A stretch of 64,000 nucleotides of DNA from Pseudomonas paraeruginosa PA7 (GCF_000017205.1 NC_009656.1:4158001-4222000); one strand, 5' to 3'; counted from the stretch's first letter, positions 39,774 through 48,275 are shown. A program made the numbers and translations. The notes: generated by a model from the sequence alone, not told the origin.

Positions 39774-39871
39774 GGCCCGCGTCCTCGTTGGTGGTTGCGA
39801 GCCAGTCTAGAAAGGACGAAGCTTCAACAGAACCAGGCCTCTCCTACGTAGACTTTCAAGTTTTTCTAACG

Positions 39872-40780
39872 ATGAATCGACGCGACCCTCTCGCCGGCCT
39901 GCACGTCTTCAGGCAGGTCGCCGACACCGGCAGCTTCACCCGCGCCGCCGCCCTGCTCGGGGTGACCCCGGCGGCGGTGAGCCAGGCGATCAACCAGCTG
40001 GAAGCCGAGCTGCGCCTGAAGCTGTTCCACCGCACCACCCGCGGGGTCAGCCTGAGCGAGGCCGGGCAGCGCTACCACGAGCAGACCGAGCAGCCCTATC
40101 GTGACCTGCTGCGTGCCCGCGAGGCGCTCGGCGAAAGCCTCGAGGAACCCTCCGGACACCTGCGCATCAGCGCCCTGCACCTGGCGAAGCACCTGCTGAC
40201 CGCGCCGCTGCTCGGCGCGTTCGTGCAGCGTTATCCGAAGGTGCAACTGGAGATCCGCTACGAGGACCAACTGGTGGATATCGTCAGGGAGCAGCTCGAC
40301 GCCGGTATCCGCCTGGCCGACGCACTGCAGCCGGGCATGGTCGGGGTGCAGCTGACCCCACCGCTGGCCTGCCTGCTGGTGGCCACCCCGGCGTACCTGG
40401 CCGAGCGCGGCACGCCGGCCGCGCTCGACGGACTCGACGGGCATGTCGCGGTGCGCTTCCGCTTCCCGCGCAGCGGCCGCCTGCACAAATGGCGCCTGCG
40501 CGAGGGCGCGCGGGAAGTCGAGGCCGACCTGCCGGCGCGCTTCGTCAGTACCGATACCGAGGCGATCATCGAGGCGGCCCGCGCCGGCGCCGGGATCGCC
40601 CAGGTCTTCATCCGCGAACGGGTCGCCGCGGACCTCGCCGCCGGGCGCCTGGTGGAAGTGCTTCCGGGCAGTTGCCTGCCGCTGCCGCCGATGTGGCTGT
40701 ACTACCTGAACCGCCGCCACGTGCCGGCCAAGCTTCGCGCACTCATCGAGCTGCTGCGCGAATGGCGACAGCCGGCCTGA
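39872..40780 (+). CDS. LysR-family transcriptional regulator
   Basis: 302 residues. The winged helix occupies residues ~5-65 ('LHVFRQVADTGSFTRAAALLGVTPAAVSQAINQLEAELRLKLFHRTTRGVSLSEAG'), followed by an effector-binding domain. It is divergent from the DUF336-SDR operon with a 98-nt intergenic region, so it probably regulates that operon. The ATG at 39872 fits the family N-terminus though it lacks a clear ribosome-binding site. Confidence 0.9.
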   Translation: MNRRDPLAGLHVFRQVADTGSFTRAAALLGVTPAAVSQAINQLEAELRLKLFHRTTRGVSLSEAGQRYHEQTEQPYRDLLRAREALGESLEEPSGHLRISALHLAKHLLTAPLLGAFVQRYPKVQLEIRYEDQLVDIVREQLDAGIRLADALQPGMVGVQLTPPLACLLVATPAYLAERGTPAALDGLDGHVAVRFRFPRSGRLHKWRLREGAREVEADLPARFVSTDTEAIIEAARAGAGIAQVFIRERVAADLAAGRLVEVLPGSCLPLPPMWLYYLNRRHVPAKLRALIELLREWRQPA

Positions 40781-40783
40781 ACC

Positions 40784-42712
40784 TCAGCGGCGCTTGCCGG
40801 CCGGCGTCGGCCGGCCTAGCAGGAGGTCGTCCGGTCCGTTGATCTCGATGAAGCGCCCGGCTTCCAGCGCTTCCTCCAGCGGCGTGCCGGCGAGCACGTC
40901 GGCCTTGCGCAGGGCGCTGGAGAAACGCAGGTCGGCGCTGGCCTCGACCTTCGCCAACGGCACCTGGTAGGTCTTGAACGCGCCATAGCGGAAGCCTTCG
41001 CCGGGCATCATCCCTTCCTGCCCGAGCAGATAGGCGGAGACCCCCAGTTCGCCGCTGTCGGCATCGATCATCGCCACCACCTTCCAGAACTCCAGCGGCA
41101 CCTGCACGCCCTGGAAGAGCGGATCGTCCTCGCGGAACACCGGGCCGGTGAATACCGAGATGCGGAAGCCCTCGCTCCTGGCGTTCTGCAAAACGTAGTC
41201 CTCCAGCGACAGCCAGCTGCGCTGGTTGAGCTGCGCCACCTGCGGCACCGCGTTGGTGTAGACGAAGGTGTCGTCCTCGGCCTGCCGGGCGACGGCGTCG
41301 CTGTCGCCCCAGCCGGGATCCTCGCGACGCACCATGTGACCCTTGTCGAACGAGGCCGGGCCGTAGAAGTCCTTGTGTCCGACCTGGGCGGCCGCCTCGA
41401 TGCGCGGGTCGAAGCCCCAGGAATCCTTGCGCTTGAGCGAACGCTTGAGCGCGCCGTCGATATTCACCGCGGTGAGGATCGGCAAGCGCCGGCTGGCGCT
41501 CATCACCACCGAGAAATGCAGGTAGTCCAGGCGCGTGCCCTTGCCCACCGGCAGTACCTGGTGGCTCTTGCCCGGCTTGGGCAAGGCCGCCTTCGGCCCG
41601 AGGAAGGCCTCGTCGAAGCCCTTGCGCCCGGCCAGGTCGGCGACGCTGCGCTTCTTCTCCTGGAAGCGCGGCGCACCGCACTTCAGTTCCGCCTCGCCCA
41701 CCGGCACCCAGGCGCGCCGCGCCAGCAGGCTGCGGATCACGCTGGCCTTCACCGCATAGTTGGTCTTGCGGAACTGGCCACCGAAGTGCAGGCCGACCAC
41801 CTCGCCGCCGTCGATCGAGAGCACCGCCGAACCGGAGTTGCCGCCCAGGGTCGAGCAATCGTGGGTCAGGTACCAGGCATCCCCGGGCAATCCCACGACT
41901 TCGCCGGGCGCGAAGCGCTTGACGTCATAGATGTTGCCGAAGATGTCTTCCATCGCCCCGGCGTCGTTGCGGCTGTCGCGCGCCGGGTAGCCGACCACCG
42001 CCACCGCCTGGCGCGGCTCGGCGTCCCGGCGGGCGAGGCTCAGCGGCGGCGGCAGCAGGTCGCCCTTCACCACCTGGAGGATCGCCATGTCCGGCGCCTC
42101 GGAAACGTCCGGGGCAATCCACAGGACCCGCGCGATCACATGCTCGTCGCTCTCCGGCTGGCGATACTCCTCGCGGAAGTCCACGCGGGTGCGCACCTGC
42201 TTGCCGGCCTGGTTGAGGCGGAAACGGAACAGGTTGCCCTGGCGCTCGGCGAACAGACTGGCGACGTGGCGGTTGGTGACGATCAGGTCGTCCTCGATAC
42301 GCCAGCCGGTGCCACACCAGTCCATGCTGTCGTGGTCGATCAGTTCCAGGCGGCCGACCGAGCGGATCGGCGTGGCCAGCGCGGCGCGGTGCCGCTTCAG
42401 GCGCTGTTCCAGGCCGGCCAGCGGCGCTTCGTCGAAAATGCCGTTCTTCACCAGCAGCACCGGCCGGCTCTTGAGCAGGACGATCGCCTCGCTGAAGCGC
42501 CGCGAGTCGAAGAACGAGGCGTCCGACTCGGGCGAAAGACTTTTGCCCAGGTGCTCGGCGATCTGCCCACGGCTGGCGTTGTAGGCCGGCACGTTGCTCC
42601 ACTCGCCCCGGGCGGCGAGTTCGGCGAGCTCCTCGCGGGTGTCCTTTTCCTTCAGTACCGAGCAGACCCGCAGTTCTTCCGGCGTGGCCCGCCGGGCGTT
42701 GCGCTTGCGCAT
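40784..42712 (-). CDS. Trypsin-like protease fused to a DNA/RNA non-specific endonuclease
   Basis: 642 residues. Residues ~130-330 form a chymotrypsin-fold protease: His149 ('VTNRHVASL'), Asp208 ('DMAILQ'), Ser293 ('GGNSGSA'), with 'EVVGLHFGG' behind it. Residues ~395-620 form a Serratia-type beta-beta-alpha-metal nuclease: D-K-G-H (His459, for the usual DRGH), 'YTNAVPQVAQLNQRSWLSLEDYV' with the metal Asn496 and Glu504. All key residues of both enzymes are present. There is no signal peptide, so it would act in the cytoplasm unless exported by a specialised system. The start at 42712 is chosen because GAGGGG lies 8 nt upstream; ATGs at 42718 and 42760 are poorer. It is not clearly in an operon; no inhibitor gene is evident. 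Confidence 0.86.
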   Translation of the reverse strand: MRKRNARRATPEELRVCSVLKEKDTREELAELAARGEWSNVPAYNASRGQIAEHLGKSLSPESDASFFDSRRFSEAIVLLKSRPVLLVKNGIFDEAPLAGLEQRLKRHRAALATPIRSVGRLELIDHDSMDWCGTGWRIEDDLIVTNRHVASLFAERQGNLFRFRLNQAGKQVRTRVDFREEYRQPESDEHVIARVLWIAPDVSEAPDMAILQVVKGDLLPPPLSLARRDAEPRQAVAVVGYPARDSRNDAGAMEDIFGNIYDVKRFAPGEVVGLPGDAWYLTHDCSTLGGNSGSAVLSIDGGEVVGLHFGGQFRKTNYAVKASVIRSLLARRAWVPVGEAELKCGAPRFQEKKRSVADLAGRKGFDEAFLGPKAALPKPGKSHQVLPVGKGTRLDYLHFSVVMSASRRLPILTAVNIDGALKRSLKRKDSWGFDPRIEAAAQVGHKDFYGPASFDKGHMVRREDPGWGDSDAVARQAEDDTFVYTNAVPQVAQLNQRSWLSLEDYVLQNARSEGFRISVFTGPVFREDDPLFQGVQVPLEFWKVVAMIDADSGELGVSAYLLGQEGMMPGEGFRYGAFKTYQVPLAKVEASADLRFSSALRKADVLAGTPLEEALEAGRFIEINGPDDLLLGRPTPAGKRR

Positions 42713-42799
42713 GGCCATGTCCCCTCGCTGAGCGGATATCCCTGCCAGCAGTCTAGACAAGGCTCATGACAGGGCCATGTCCCGCTGGCGGCTCGCCGC

Positions 42800-44347
42800 T
42801 CAACCGGCGAACAGCCGGTAGGCCGGGTTGTGGGTTTCCTCCCAGTACGGATAGCCGATCGCCTGCAGCGCCGCCTCCAGCTCGCCGCGCTCCTCGTCCG
42901 GCACCTGCAGGCCGGCCAGCACCCGGCCATCGGCGGCGCCGTGGTTGCGATAGTGGAACAGGCTGATGTTCCAGCGCGAACCGAGCTTGTCGAGAAAATT
43001 CAGCAGGGCACCCGGACGCTCGGGAAACTCGAAGCGGAACAGCCGTTCCCCACCCACCTCGGTGCCATGCCCGCCGACCATGTGACGGATGTGCAGCTTG
43101 GCCATCTCGTTGTCGGTCAGGTCGAGCACCGGGAAGCCCTGCTCGCGCAGGCCGGCGAGCAGCTCGGCGCGGCTGTCGGTGAGCGGATGGGTCTGCACGC
43201 CGACGAACAGGTGGGCCTGGCGGTCGCTGTGGTAGCGGTAGTTGAACTCGGTGATCTGGCGCCGCCCCAGCGCCGCGCAGAAGGCCTTGAAGCTGCCCGG
43301 CCGCTCGGCCACGGTGACGGCGATGATCGCTTCGCGCTGTTCGCCCAGTTCGGCACGCTCGGCGACGTGGCGCAGGCGGTCGAAGTTGATGTTGGCACCG
43401 GAGTCGATGGCCACCAGGGTCTGCCCCTCGGCGCGTTCGCGGGCCACGTACTTCTTGATCCCCGCTACGGCCAGGGCGCCGGCCGGTTCGGTGATCGAAC
43501 GGGTGTCGTCGTAGATGTCCTTGATCGCCGCGCAGATTTCGTCGCTGCCGACGCTGATCACTTCGTCGACGTGGTCCTTGCAGACCTCGAAGTTGCAAGC
43601 GCCGATCTGCGCCACCGCCACCCCGTCGGCGAACAGCCCGACCTGGCCCAGCACTACCCGCTCGCCGGCGGCCAGCGCCGCCTGCAGGCAGTTGGAATCC
43701 TCCGGCTCGACGCCGATCACGCGGATCTCCGGACGCAGGTGCTTGACGTAGGCGGCGATCCCGGCGATCAGGCTGCCGCCGCCGACCGGCACGAAGATCG
43801 CGTCGAGGCGGCCGCTGTGCTGGCGGAGGATCTCCATCGCCACCGTCCCCTGCCCGGCGATCACGTCCGGATCGTCGTAGGGCGGGACGAAGGTCATGCC
43901 TTCGCGCTCGGCCAGTTGCAGGGCATGGGCCAGCGCCTCGGGGAAGGCATCGCCGTGCAGCAGCGCCTCGCCGCCGCGCGCCAGCACGCCCCTGACCTTG
44001 AGTTCGGGCGTGGTGCGCGGCATCACGATCACCGCCCGCACGCCCAGGCGCTGCGCCGCCAGGGCCAGGCCCTGGGCATGATTGCCGGCGGAGGCGGTGA
44101 TCACCCCACGGGCCTTCTGCTCGTCGCTCAGGCGCGCGACACGGGTATAGGCGCCGCGGATCTTGAAGGAGAACACCGGCTGCAGATCCTCGCGCTTGAG
44201 CAGCACGCGGTTGCCCAGGCGCTGGGACAACTGCGGCGCGTGCTGCAAGGGGGTTTCCACGGCGACGTCGTACACCGGCGCGGCAAGGATGCTTTCCACG
44301 TAGCCGGCCAGCAGGGGTTTGCCTGCGCTGAGGGTAGAGGCGCTCAT
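42800..44347 (-). CDS. ilvA: Biosynthetic threonine deaminase (two regulatory ACT-like domains)
   Basis: 515 residues. The PLP fold has Lys62 in 'FSFKIRGAY', the phosphate-binding loop 'VPVGGGSLIAG' and 'SAGNHAQG'. Two C-terminal threonine-dehydratase regulatory repeats follow ('RPGSFKAFCAALG', 'FEFPERPGALLNFLDKLGSRWNISLFHYRNHG'). It makes 2-oxobutyrate from threonine as the first step to isoleucine and should be feedback-inhibited by Ile. GGAGG precedes the ATG. It overlaps the NTF2-like gene by 4 nt, and both lie behind the attenuator at 44797-44936. P. aeruginosa carries a second ilvA elsewhere; from memory this one is called ilvA2. Confidence 0.92.
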   Translation of the reverse strand: MSASTLSAGKPLLAGYVESILAAPVYDVAVETPLQHAPQLSQRLGNRVLLKREDLQPVFSFKIRGAYTRVARLSDEQKARGVITASAGNHAQGLALAAQRLGVRAVIVMPRTTPELKVRGVLARGGEALLHGDAFPEALAHALQLAEREGMTFVPPYDDPDVIAGQGTVAMEILRQHSGRLDAIFVPVGGGSLIAGIAAYVKHLRPEIRVIGVEPEDSNCLQAALAAGERVVLGQVGLFADGVAVAQIGACNFEVCKDHVDEVISVGSDEICAAIKDIYDDTRSITEPAGALAVAGIKKYVARERAEGQTLVAIDSGANINFDRLRHVAERAELGEQREAIIAVTVAERPGSFKAFCAALGRRQITEFNYRYHSDRQAHLFVGVQTHPLTDSRAELLAGLREQGFPVLDLTDNEMAKLHIRHMVGGHGTEVGGERLFRFEFPERPGALLNFLDKLGSRWNISLFHYRNHGAADGRVLAGLQVPDEERGELEAALQAIGYPYWEETHNPAYRLFAG

Positions 44348-44751
44348 CGGCAGGCCTCCGCGCTCGCCGCCACCGAGGCCAGCAGGTCGGTGCCGTAGGA
44401 GTTGTCGACCGCGCAGCGCCACCGGCCATCGGCCTCCTGGCGGAACACGTAGGTGGCCCGACGTTGCAGGCGGCCGGCCTTCGACTCGATCACCGCCTCG
44501 GCCATGACCAGCGCCGTAGCTCCCGCCTCGATCACCCGCAGGTCGTGCTGGCGCACTCGCAGGCTGTGCTCGAAATGCCGGGCGATGGCGTCGAACGCCT
44601 GGCGGATCTGCGCCTTGCCGCAGGCGTTGAGGCCCGGCTTGACCACCAGGGTGGCGTCGTCGCAGTAGAAATCCATCAGGGCGTCGAACTGCCCGGCGTT
44701 GATCAGGGCGTCGGCCCGGCCAACGAGGTTGTGAAGGGTCTGGTGCTGCAT
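44344..44751 (-). CDS. NTF2/SnoaL-like small protein
   Basis: 135 residues with the cone-shaped NTF2 fold pattern ('LVGRADALINAGQFDALMDFYCDDATLVVKPG', 'GKAQIRQAFDAIARHFEH', 'ATYVFRQEADGRWRCAVDNSYGTDLL'). GGGAGA lies upstream of the ATG. It is the first structural gene of the operon behind the Ile/Thr leader, so it is co-regulated with threonine deaminase. A catalytic role is not known; it may act on reactive enamine/imine products, which is speculation. Confidence 0.83.
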   Translation of the reverse strand: MQHQTLHNLVGRADALINAGQFDALMDFYCDDATLVVKPGLNACGKAQIRQAFDAIARHFEHSLRVRQHDLRVIEAGATALVMAEAVIESKAGRLQRRATYVFRQEADGRWRCAVDNSYGTDLLASVAASAEACR

Positions 44752-44796
44752 GCTGTTCTCCCGGTTCGGTGGTTTTGGCCCAGGAGACAGAACGAA

Positions 44797-44819
44797 GAAC
44801 CCGCCTCGAGGGCGGGTTC
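44797..44819 (-). terminator. Attenuator terminator upstream of the NTF2-ilvA operon
   Basis: On the minus strand GAACCCGCC-CTCGA-GGCGGGTTC is a perfect 9-bp stem followed by TTCGTTCTGTCT. Its 5' arm can instead pair with GGCGGGTT at the end of the leader-peptide frame (44836-44843). That segment can in turn pair with ACCCGCC early in the frame (44872-44878). This is the 1:2, 2:3, 3:4 arrangement of a classical amino acid attenuator. Confidence 0.78.
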
Positions 44820-44833
44820 GGAGTGGACGCTGG

Positions 44834-44899
44834 CTAACCCGCCATAGCTGGAATGGCGGTAATAATGCTGCGGCGGGTAGGCAGGGTGGCGAAGGTCAT
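44834..44899 (-). CDS. Ile/Thr-rich attenuation leader peptide, 21 residues
   Basis: ATG at 44899, TAG at 44836-44834. It contains four Thr and three Ile codons; the run S-I-I-T-A-I (residues 11-16) lies just between attenuator segments 1 and 2. All three Ile codons are ATT, unusual in a genome that prefers ATC and fitting for a charge sensor. No ribosome-binding site precedes it: the promoter places +1 at or within three bases of the ATG, so it would be leaderless. It is too short for ordinary gene finders. Confidence 0.7.
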   Translation of the reverse strand: MTFATLPTRRSIITAIPAMAG

Positions 44900-44907
44900 G
44901 GAAACCG

Positions 44908-44936
44908 AAACTACGGGGGCGCCCCGGGGCTGTCAA
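44908..44936 (-). promoter_or_regulatory. Sigma-70 promoter of the leader/NTF2/ilvA operon
   Basis: A perfect TTGACA (44936-44931) and TAGTTT (44913-44908) are separated by exactly 17 nt on the minus strand. Transcription would begin about 44899-44902, directly at the leader-peptide ATG. Confidence 0.7.
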
Positions 44937-44957
44937 GGCCGGACCGGCACGGCGGCG

Positions 44958-44990
44958 AAAAAAAGCCCCTGCGCGATGGCAGGGGCTTTC
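44958..44990 (-). terminator. Intrinsic terminator of the DUF883-lipoprotein unit
   Basis: On the minus strand GAAAGCCCCTGC, loop CATCGC, GCAGGGGC is followed by seven Ts. It is a textbook intrinsic terminator 20 nt after the lipoprotein stop codon. Confidence 0.88.
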
Positions 44991-45009
44991 GTTGAGCGAG
45001 CGCCGCCGG

Positions 45010-45522
45010 TCAGCGGGTCAGCAATACCTTCTGCGGCTGCGAGCCGCTCACCGTGACCAGCTTGGTGACGGTGCCGCCCTCGGTGATGGTCTTGCCATCG
45101 CTCTGGGCGCTCCAGGTCAGTTCGCTGGAAATGTAGTAGGTGCCGTTGGGGATGTGGTCGAAGTCGAAGCGGCCGTTCTGGTCGGTGGTCGCCTCGCGCA
45201 CATAGGTGGCGCGGCGCGGGTCGAGCACCGGCGGCTGCACGTCGGGATCGCGCTTGGCGGCATCGAGGTTGCCGAACTTCGCGTAGTAGGCCTTCATGTA
45301 GCTGGTCGCCGGCTCCAGGATGACCTTGGTGTTGGTCCCCTTCTGGATCGCGCCTGAGGCGCTGGTCAGGTACAGGTCGCCGTTGATCACGCCCTCGCCC
45401 ACCTGCTGGGTCGCCGCGTATTCATGTTCCGGGAAATCCGGCAGGTCGTTGGGGTTGGAGGCGCAGGCCGCCAGGGCCGCGGTCATGGCCAGGAGGCCGA
45501 GGTTCTTCTTGATCGAAAGCAT
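45010..45522 (-). CDS. PA1324-like surface lipoprotein with Ig/prealbumin-like fold
   Basis: 170 residues. The signal peptide ends at a lipobox-like A-A-C (Cys20). The mature part ends in a carboxypeptidase-regulatory/SdrD-B-like beta fold ('TTDQNGRFDFDHIPNGTYYISSEL'). From memory the PAO1 protein PA1324 has this length and an NMR structure, with a suggested sugar-binding role in biofilm. AAGGA precedes the ATG. It lies 58 nt downstream of the DUF883 gene and ends at a strong terminator. Confidence 0.85.
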   Translation of the reverse strand: MLSIKKNLGLLAMTAALAACASNPNDLPDFPEHEYAATQQVGEGVINGDLYLTSASGAIQKGTNTKVILEPATSYMKAYYAKFGNLDAAKRDPDVQPPVLDPRRATYVREATTDQNGRFDFDHIPNGTYYISSELTWSAQSDGKTITEGGTVTKLVTVSGSQPQKVLLTR

Positions 45523-45580
45523 GGGCAATTCCTTTTTCAAGCGAAGGTAACGATTCCGTTGTGCGACACCCTCGGCGCGC

Positions 45581-45913
45581 TCAGGAGCGGCGGCCGAGAA
45601 GGAAGCCGGCGAGCAGGCCCACCGCGGTGGTGATGGCCACGGTCTGCCAGGGATTGGCGCCGATGTAGCTCTCCGTCGCGTCCACCGCGTGGCGTCCGCG
45701 TTCGGCGACGGCGCTGCCGCCCTTGCCGAGGGCGTCGTTGGCCTTCTCCAGCAGCGCGCCGATCCGCGCCCGCGCGCTGTCTGCCTTGTCGCCGGCGAAG
45801 GCGGCGCTGTCGGCAAGCATGCTGTTGGCTTCGGAGAGCAGTTCCTGCAGCTCGCTGTAGCTCTGGTGCTGGATCTGCTCGAGGTTGTCTTTCATTGCGT
45901 TCTTGCGTGCCAT
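45581..45913 (-). CDS. ElaB/YqjD-type DUF883 inner-membrane protein
   Basis: 110 residues: a charged amphipathic helix-rich part ('SELQELLSEANSMLADSAAFAGDKADSARARIGALLEKAND') and a single C-terminal membrane helix with the DUF883 motif 'GANPWQTVAITTAVGLLAGFLLGRR'. E. coli relatives are stress-induced, ribosome-associated membrane proteins. A GAACTT-N17-TCAAC element upstream suggests envelope-stress (AlgU) control. GGGAG lies 10 nt before the ATG; a methionine six codons later is possible. Confidence 0.88.
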   Translation of the reverse strand: MARKNAMKDNLEQIQHQSYSELQELLSEANSMLADSAAFAGDKADSARARIGALLEKANDALGKGGSAVAERGRHAVDATESYIGANPWQTVAITTAVGLLAGFLLGRRS

Positions 45914-45949
45914 CTGAAAAGGCTCCCTGAAAAAATGACGTGCATAGGA

Positions 45950-45977
45950 GTTGATTGGCGGCGCAATGAAAAAGTTC
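45950..45977 (-). promoter_or_regulatory. Candidate AlgU (sigma-22) promoter of the DUF883-lipoprotein unit
   Basis: On the minus strand a perfect GAACTT (45977-45972) is followed after 17 nt by TCAAC (45954-45950), similar to the AlgU pattern GAACTT-N16/17-TCtgA. The -10 part is imperfect. The predicted transcript starts ~30 nt before the DUF883 start codon. Confidence 0.5.
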
Positions 45978-46039
45978 AGCGCGTTCCTCCATGGATTCCG
46001 GCGCCCGCGCGGAAGGCGCCGGAATCCGTGGCCGCAGGC

Positions 46040-48241
46040 TCAGAAGGCGTAGACCGCCGAGAGGATCGCCGAGCGGCCGTCGCCGTATTCGATGGCGGAA
46101 GAGCGTGTCTGGTTGCCGGTGACCTGGCGTACCCGCTCGACGTAGGCCTTGTCGAACAGGTTGTCGAGGTTGAGCTGCAGCTTCAGGTCACGGGTCGCCT
46201 GGTAGCCGAGCATCAGGCTGTGGACCCAGTAGGCATCCAGCTTGGCGGTGCTCGCCGAGGTGACGTTGCGCTGGCTGACGTAGCGCGCGCCATAGCCCAG
46301 GGTCAGCCCTTCCGGCAGTTCGTAGGTGCTCCACAGGCTCAGCGAGCGCGGCGGCGTGTTGGCCAGCGCCTGGCCTTCCCGCTCGGGATATCTCACCGAT
46401 TTCAGCACCTCGCTGTCGAGGAAGGTGTAGCTGGCGAACAGGTCCCAGCGCTCGCTCAACTTGCCCTTGGCGCTCAGCTCCAGCCCGCGCACGCGCTGCT
46501 CGCCGGACATCACGTAGGTGCCGTCGAGCAGGCTTTCACGGGCGTTCTCCTTCTTCACCTGGAACAGCGCCGCATCCAGTTCCAGGCGGCGTTCGAGGAA
46601 CTCCCACTTGGTGCCCAGTTCGTAGGTGCTGTTCTTCTCCGGCGCCAGGTCTCCGGTGGCCTGGCTCACCCCGGAGCCGGTGCTGACCAGGTATTCCGCC
46701 GAGGGGTTGAAGGAAGTGCCGTAGGAAAGGTAGATCCGGCCGTTCTCCCGCGGCTTGAACACCAGCCCGGCGCGGCCGCTGAGCTTGCCGTCGGAACTGT
46801 CGGCGCGCACTTCCGGCTTGCCGGCCGGCCTGCTCCTCGACTTGCCGTCGATCCAGTCGTAGCGCAGGCCCAGGCTCAGGTCCCAGCGCGGGTGCAGGGC
46901 GATGGTATCGAAGGCGTAGAGGCCCCTGGTCTCCAGCTCGGTGCGGTTGCGTCCGCTGTCGCGCTTGTCGGTGGGGCCGGACCAGTGGCCCGGCGGATTG
47001 TGCAGGTCGAAGCCGTCCGCCGGGTAGAACTTGCCGATGTTGTAGGAATAGGTAGTGCGATCGTAGGTCTCGCGGGTCAGTTCCAGGCCGCCGACCAGGG
47101 TGTGCCCCAGGCCGAAGGTGTCGAAGCGGGCGGTGAGGTTGCTCTGGTTGGTCCACATCCGGTTGCGCGAATCACGTCCGTAGGCCTGCGGTCCGGCCGG
47201 CAGGTAGCGGCCCGGCGGCAGGCCCTTCTGGTTGACATGGGAGGCGGAGATCACCGTATCCCTCCGCAGGTGCGAGTAGCGGGTGAGGTTCTGCAACTGG
47301 AGTGCGTCGCTGAAATCGTGCTCGAACTTCAGCGTGGCGACATCGCTGTCGATCCGTTCCTTGTCCAGGTTGCGCCAGCCGAAATAGGCGTGGCGACCGA
47401 CGCCGTCCAGCTTGCGGCCGTCCAGCGCCGGCACGCCATAGTCGGGAAGGTTGTCGTCGCGCTGGTGGAAATAGCTCAGGGTCAGGCGCGTCGGCGTATC
47501 CAGGCCGAAGGTCAGGGACGGCGCGAGGCCCCAGCGTTCCTTGTCGATCTCGTCGCGCCCGGCGACGTCGTTGTGATGGGCCATGAGATTCAGGCGCAAG
47601 GCGGTCGACTCGCCGAGTCCCTCCAGCGGCTGGTTGGCATCCAGGGTCAGGCGCCGGTAGCGGTCCGTGCCCAGGCCGCCGCCGAGGTGGGTGAAGGCTT
47701 CGCCCCTGGGCTGCTTGCTGACCATGTTGATGCTGCCGCCAGTGGTGCCGGCGCCACCGAACACCGAGTTCGGCCCCTTGATCACTTCCACCGCCTCCAG
47801 GTTGAACAGGTCGCTGCGGCTGGTCTGGGCGCTGTCGCGCAGGCCGTCCACCTGCATGTTGGCGTTGGCGCCGAAGCCACGGATGTTGATGCTGTCGCCG
47901 GACCCGCCGCCGCCCTCGCCGGCGTTGAAGGTGATGCCGGAGACGTTGGACAGGACCTGGCGCAGGCTCAGGGCGTTCTGTTCCTGGATCACCTTCTGCG
48001 GTACCACGGTGACGGTCTGCGGAGTGTCCAGCAAGGGCACCGCGTACTTCGCCGAGGCCGAGCGCACGACCCGCGACGAGTCGCGTTCGCCGGTGACGGT
48101 GTCCGAACCCAGCTCCAGGGGGTCGTCCTTGCGGGCCGCCTCTTCGGCCAGGGTCGGCGAAGAACAGGCGGCCATCAGCAGCATCAGTGGCGCCAGCGGG
48201 CGCCTGGGGGGCAATGGGGAGGGTTGCTTGCGACGATCCAT
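46040..48241 (-). CDS. pfuA: TonB-dependent siderophore receptor (PfuA-like, no STN domain)
   Basis: 733 residues: signal peptide, plug domain ('LDTPQTVTVVPQKVIQEQNALSLRQVLSNVSGITFN', 'VIKGPNSVFGGAGTTGGSINMVSKQP') and a barrel ending in Y-A-F. The absence of an N-terminal signalling domain means uptake only. I chose the ATG at 48241 because GGAG lies 6 nt upstream; the ATG at 48253 has none. A near-perfect Fur box lies 16 nt upstream, so expression is iron-repressed. The symbol is from memory of the PA1322 homologue; the ligand is probably a xenosiderophore. Confidence 0.9.
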   Translation of the reverse strand: MDRRKQPSPLPPRRPLAPLMLLMAACSSPTLAEEAARKDDPLELGSDTVTGERDSSRVVRSASAKYAVPLLDTPQTVTVVPQKVIQEQNALSLRQVLSNVSGITFNAGEGGGGSGDSINIRGFGANANMQVDGLRDSAQTSRSDLFNLEAVEVIKGPNSVFGGAGTTGGSINMVSKQPRGEAFTHLGGGLGTDRYRRLTLDANQPLEGLGESTALRLNLMAHHNDVAGRDEIDKERWGLAPSLTFGLDTPTRLTLSYFHQRDDNLPDYGVPALDGRKLDGVGRHAYFGWRNLDKERIDSDVATLKFEHDFSDALQLQNLTRYSHLRRDTVISASHVNQKGLPPGRYLPAGPQAYGRDSRNRMWTNQSNLTARFDTFGLGHTLVGGLELTRETYDRTTYSYNIGKFYPADGFDLHNPPGHWSGPTDKRDSGRNRTELETRGLYAFDTIALHPRWDLSLGLRYDWIDGKSRSRPAGKPEVRADSSDGKLSGRAGLVFKPRENGRIYLSYGTSFNPSAEYLVSTGSGVSQATGDLAPEKNSTYELGTKWEFLERRLELDAALFQVKKENARESLLDGTYVMSGEQRVRGLELSAKGKLSERWDLFASYTFLDSEVLKSVRYPEREGQALANTPPRSLSLWSTYELPEGLTLGYGARYVSQRNVTSASTAKLDAYWVHSLMLGYQATRDLKLQLNLDNLFDKAYVERVRQVTGNQTRSSAIEYGDGRSAILSAVYAF

Positions 48242-48256
48242 GCGGTACTCCATCTA

Positions 48257-48275
48257 GCTATTGATAATCATTAGC
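48257..48275. promoter_or_regulatory. Fur box of the TonB receptor gene
   Basis: GCTATTGATAATCATTAGC is an almost perfect 19-bp palindrome containing TTGATAATCATTA, matching the core of the Fur consensus at 13 of 15 central positions. It lies immediately upstream of the receptor start codon. Confidence 0.88.

Noticed and set aside
45689..48274. An 861-codon plus-strand open frame across the DUF883 gene and the TonB receptor
   Set aside because: Antisense shadow with low-complexity composition and no start signal; the Fur box and receptor motifs fix the other strand.
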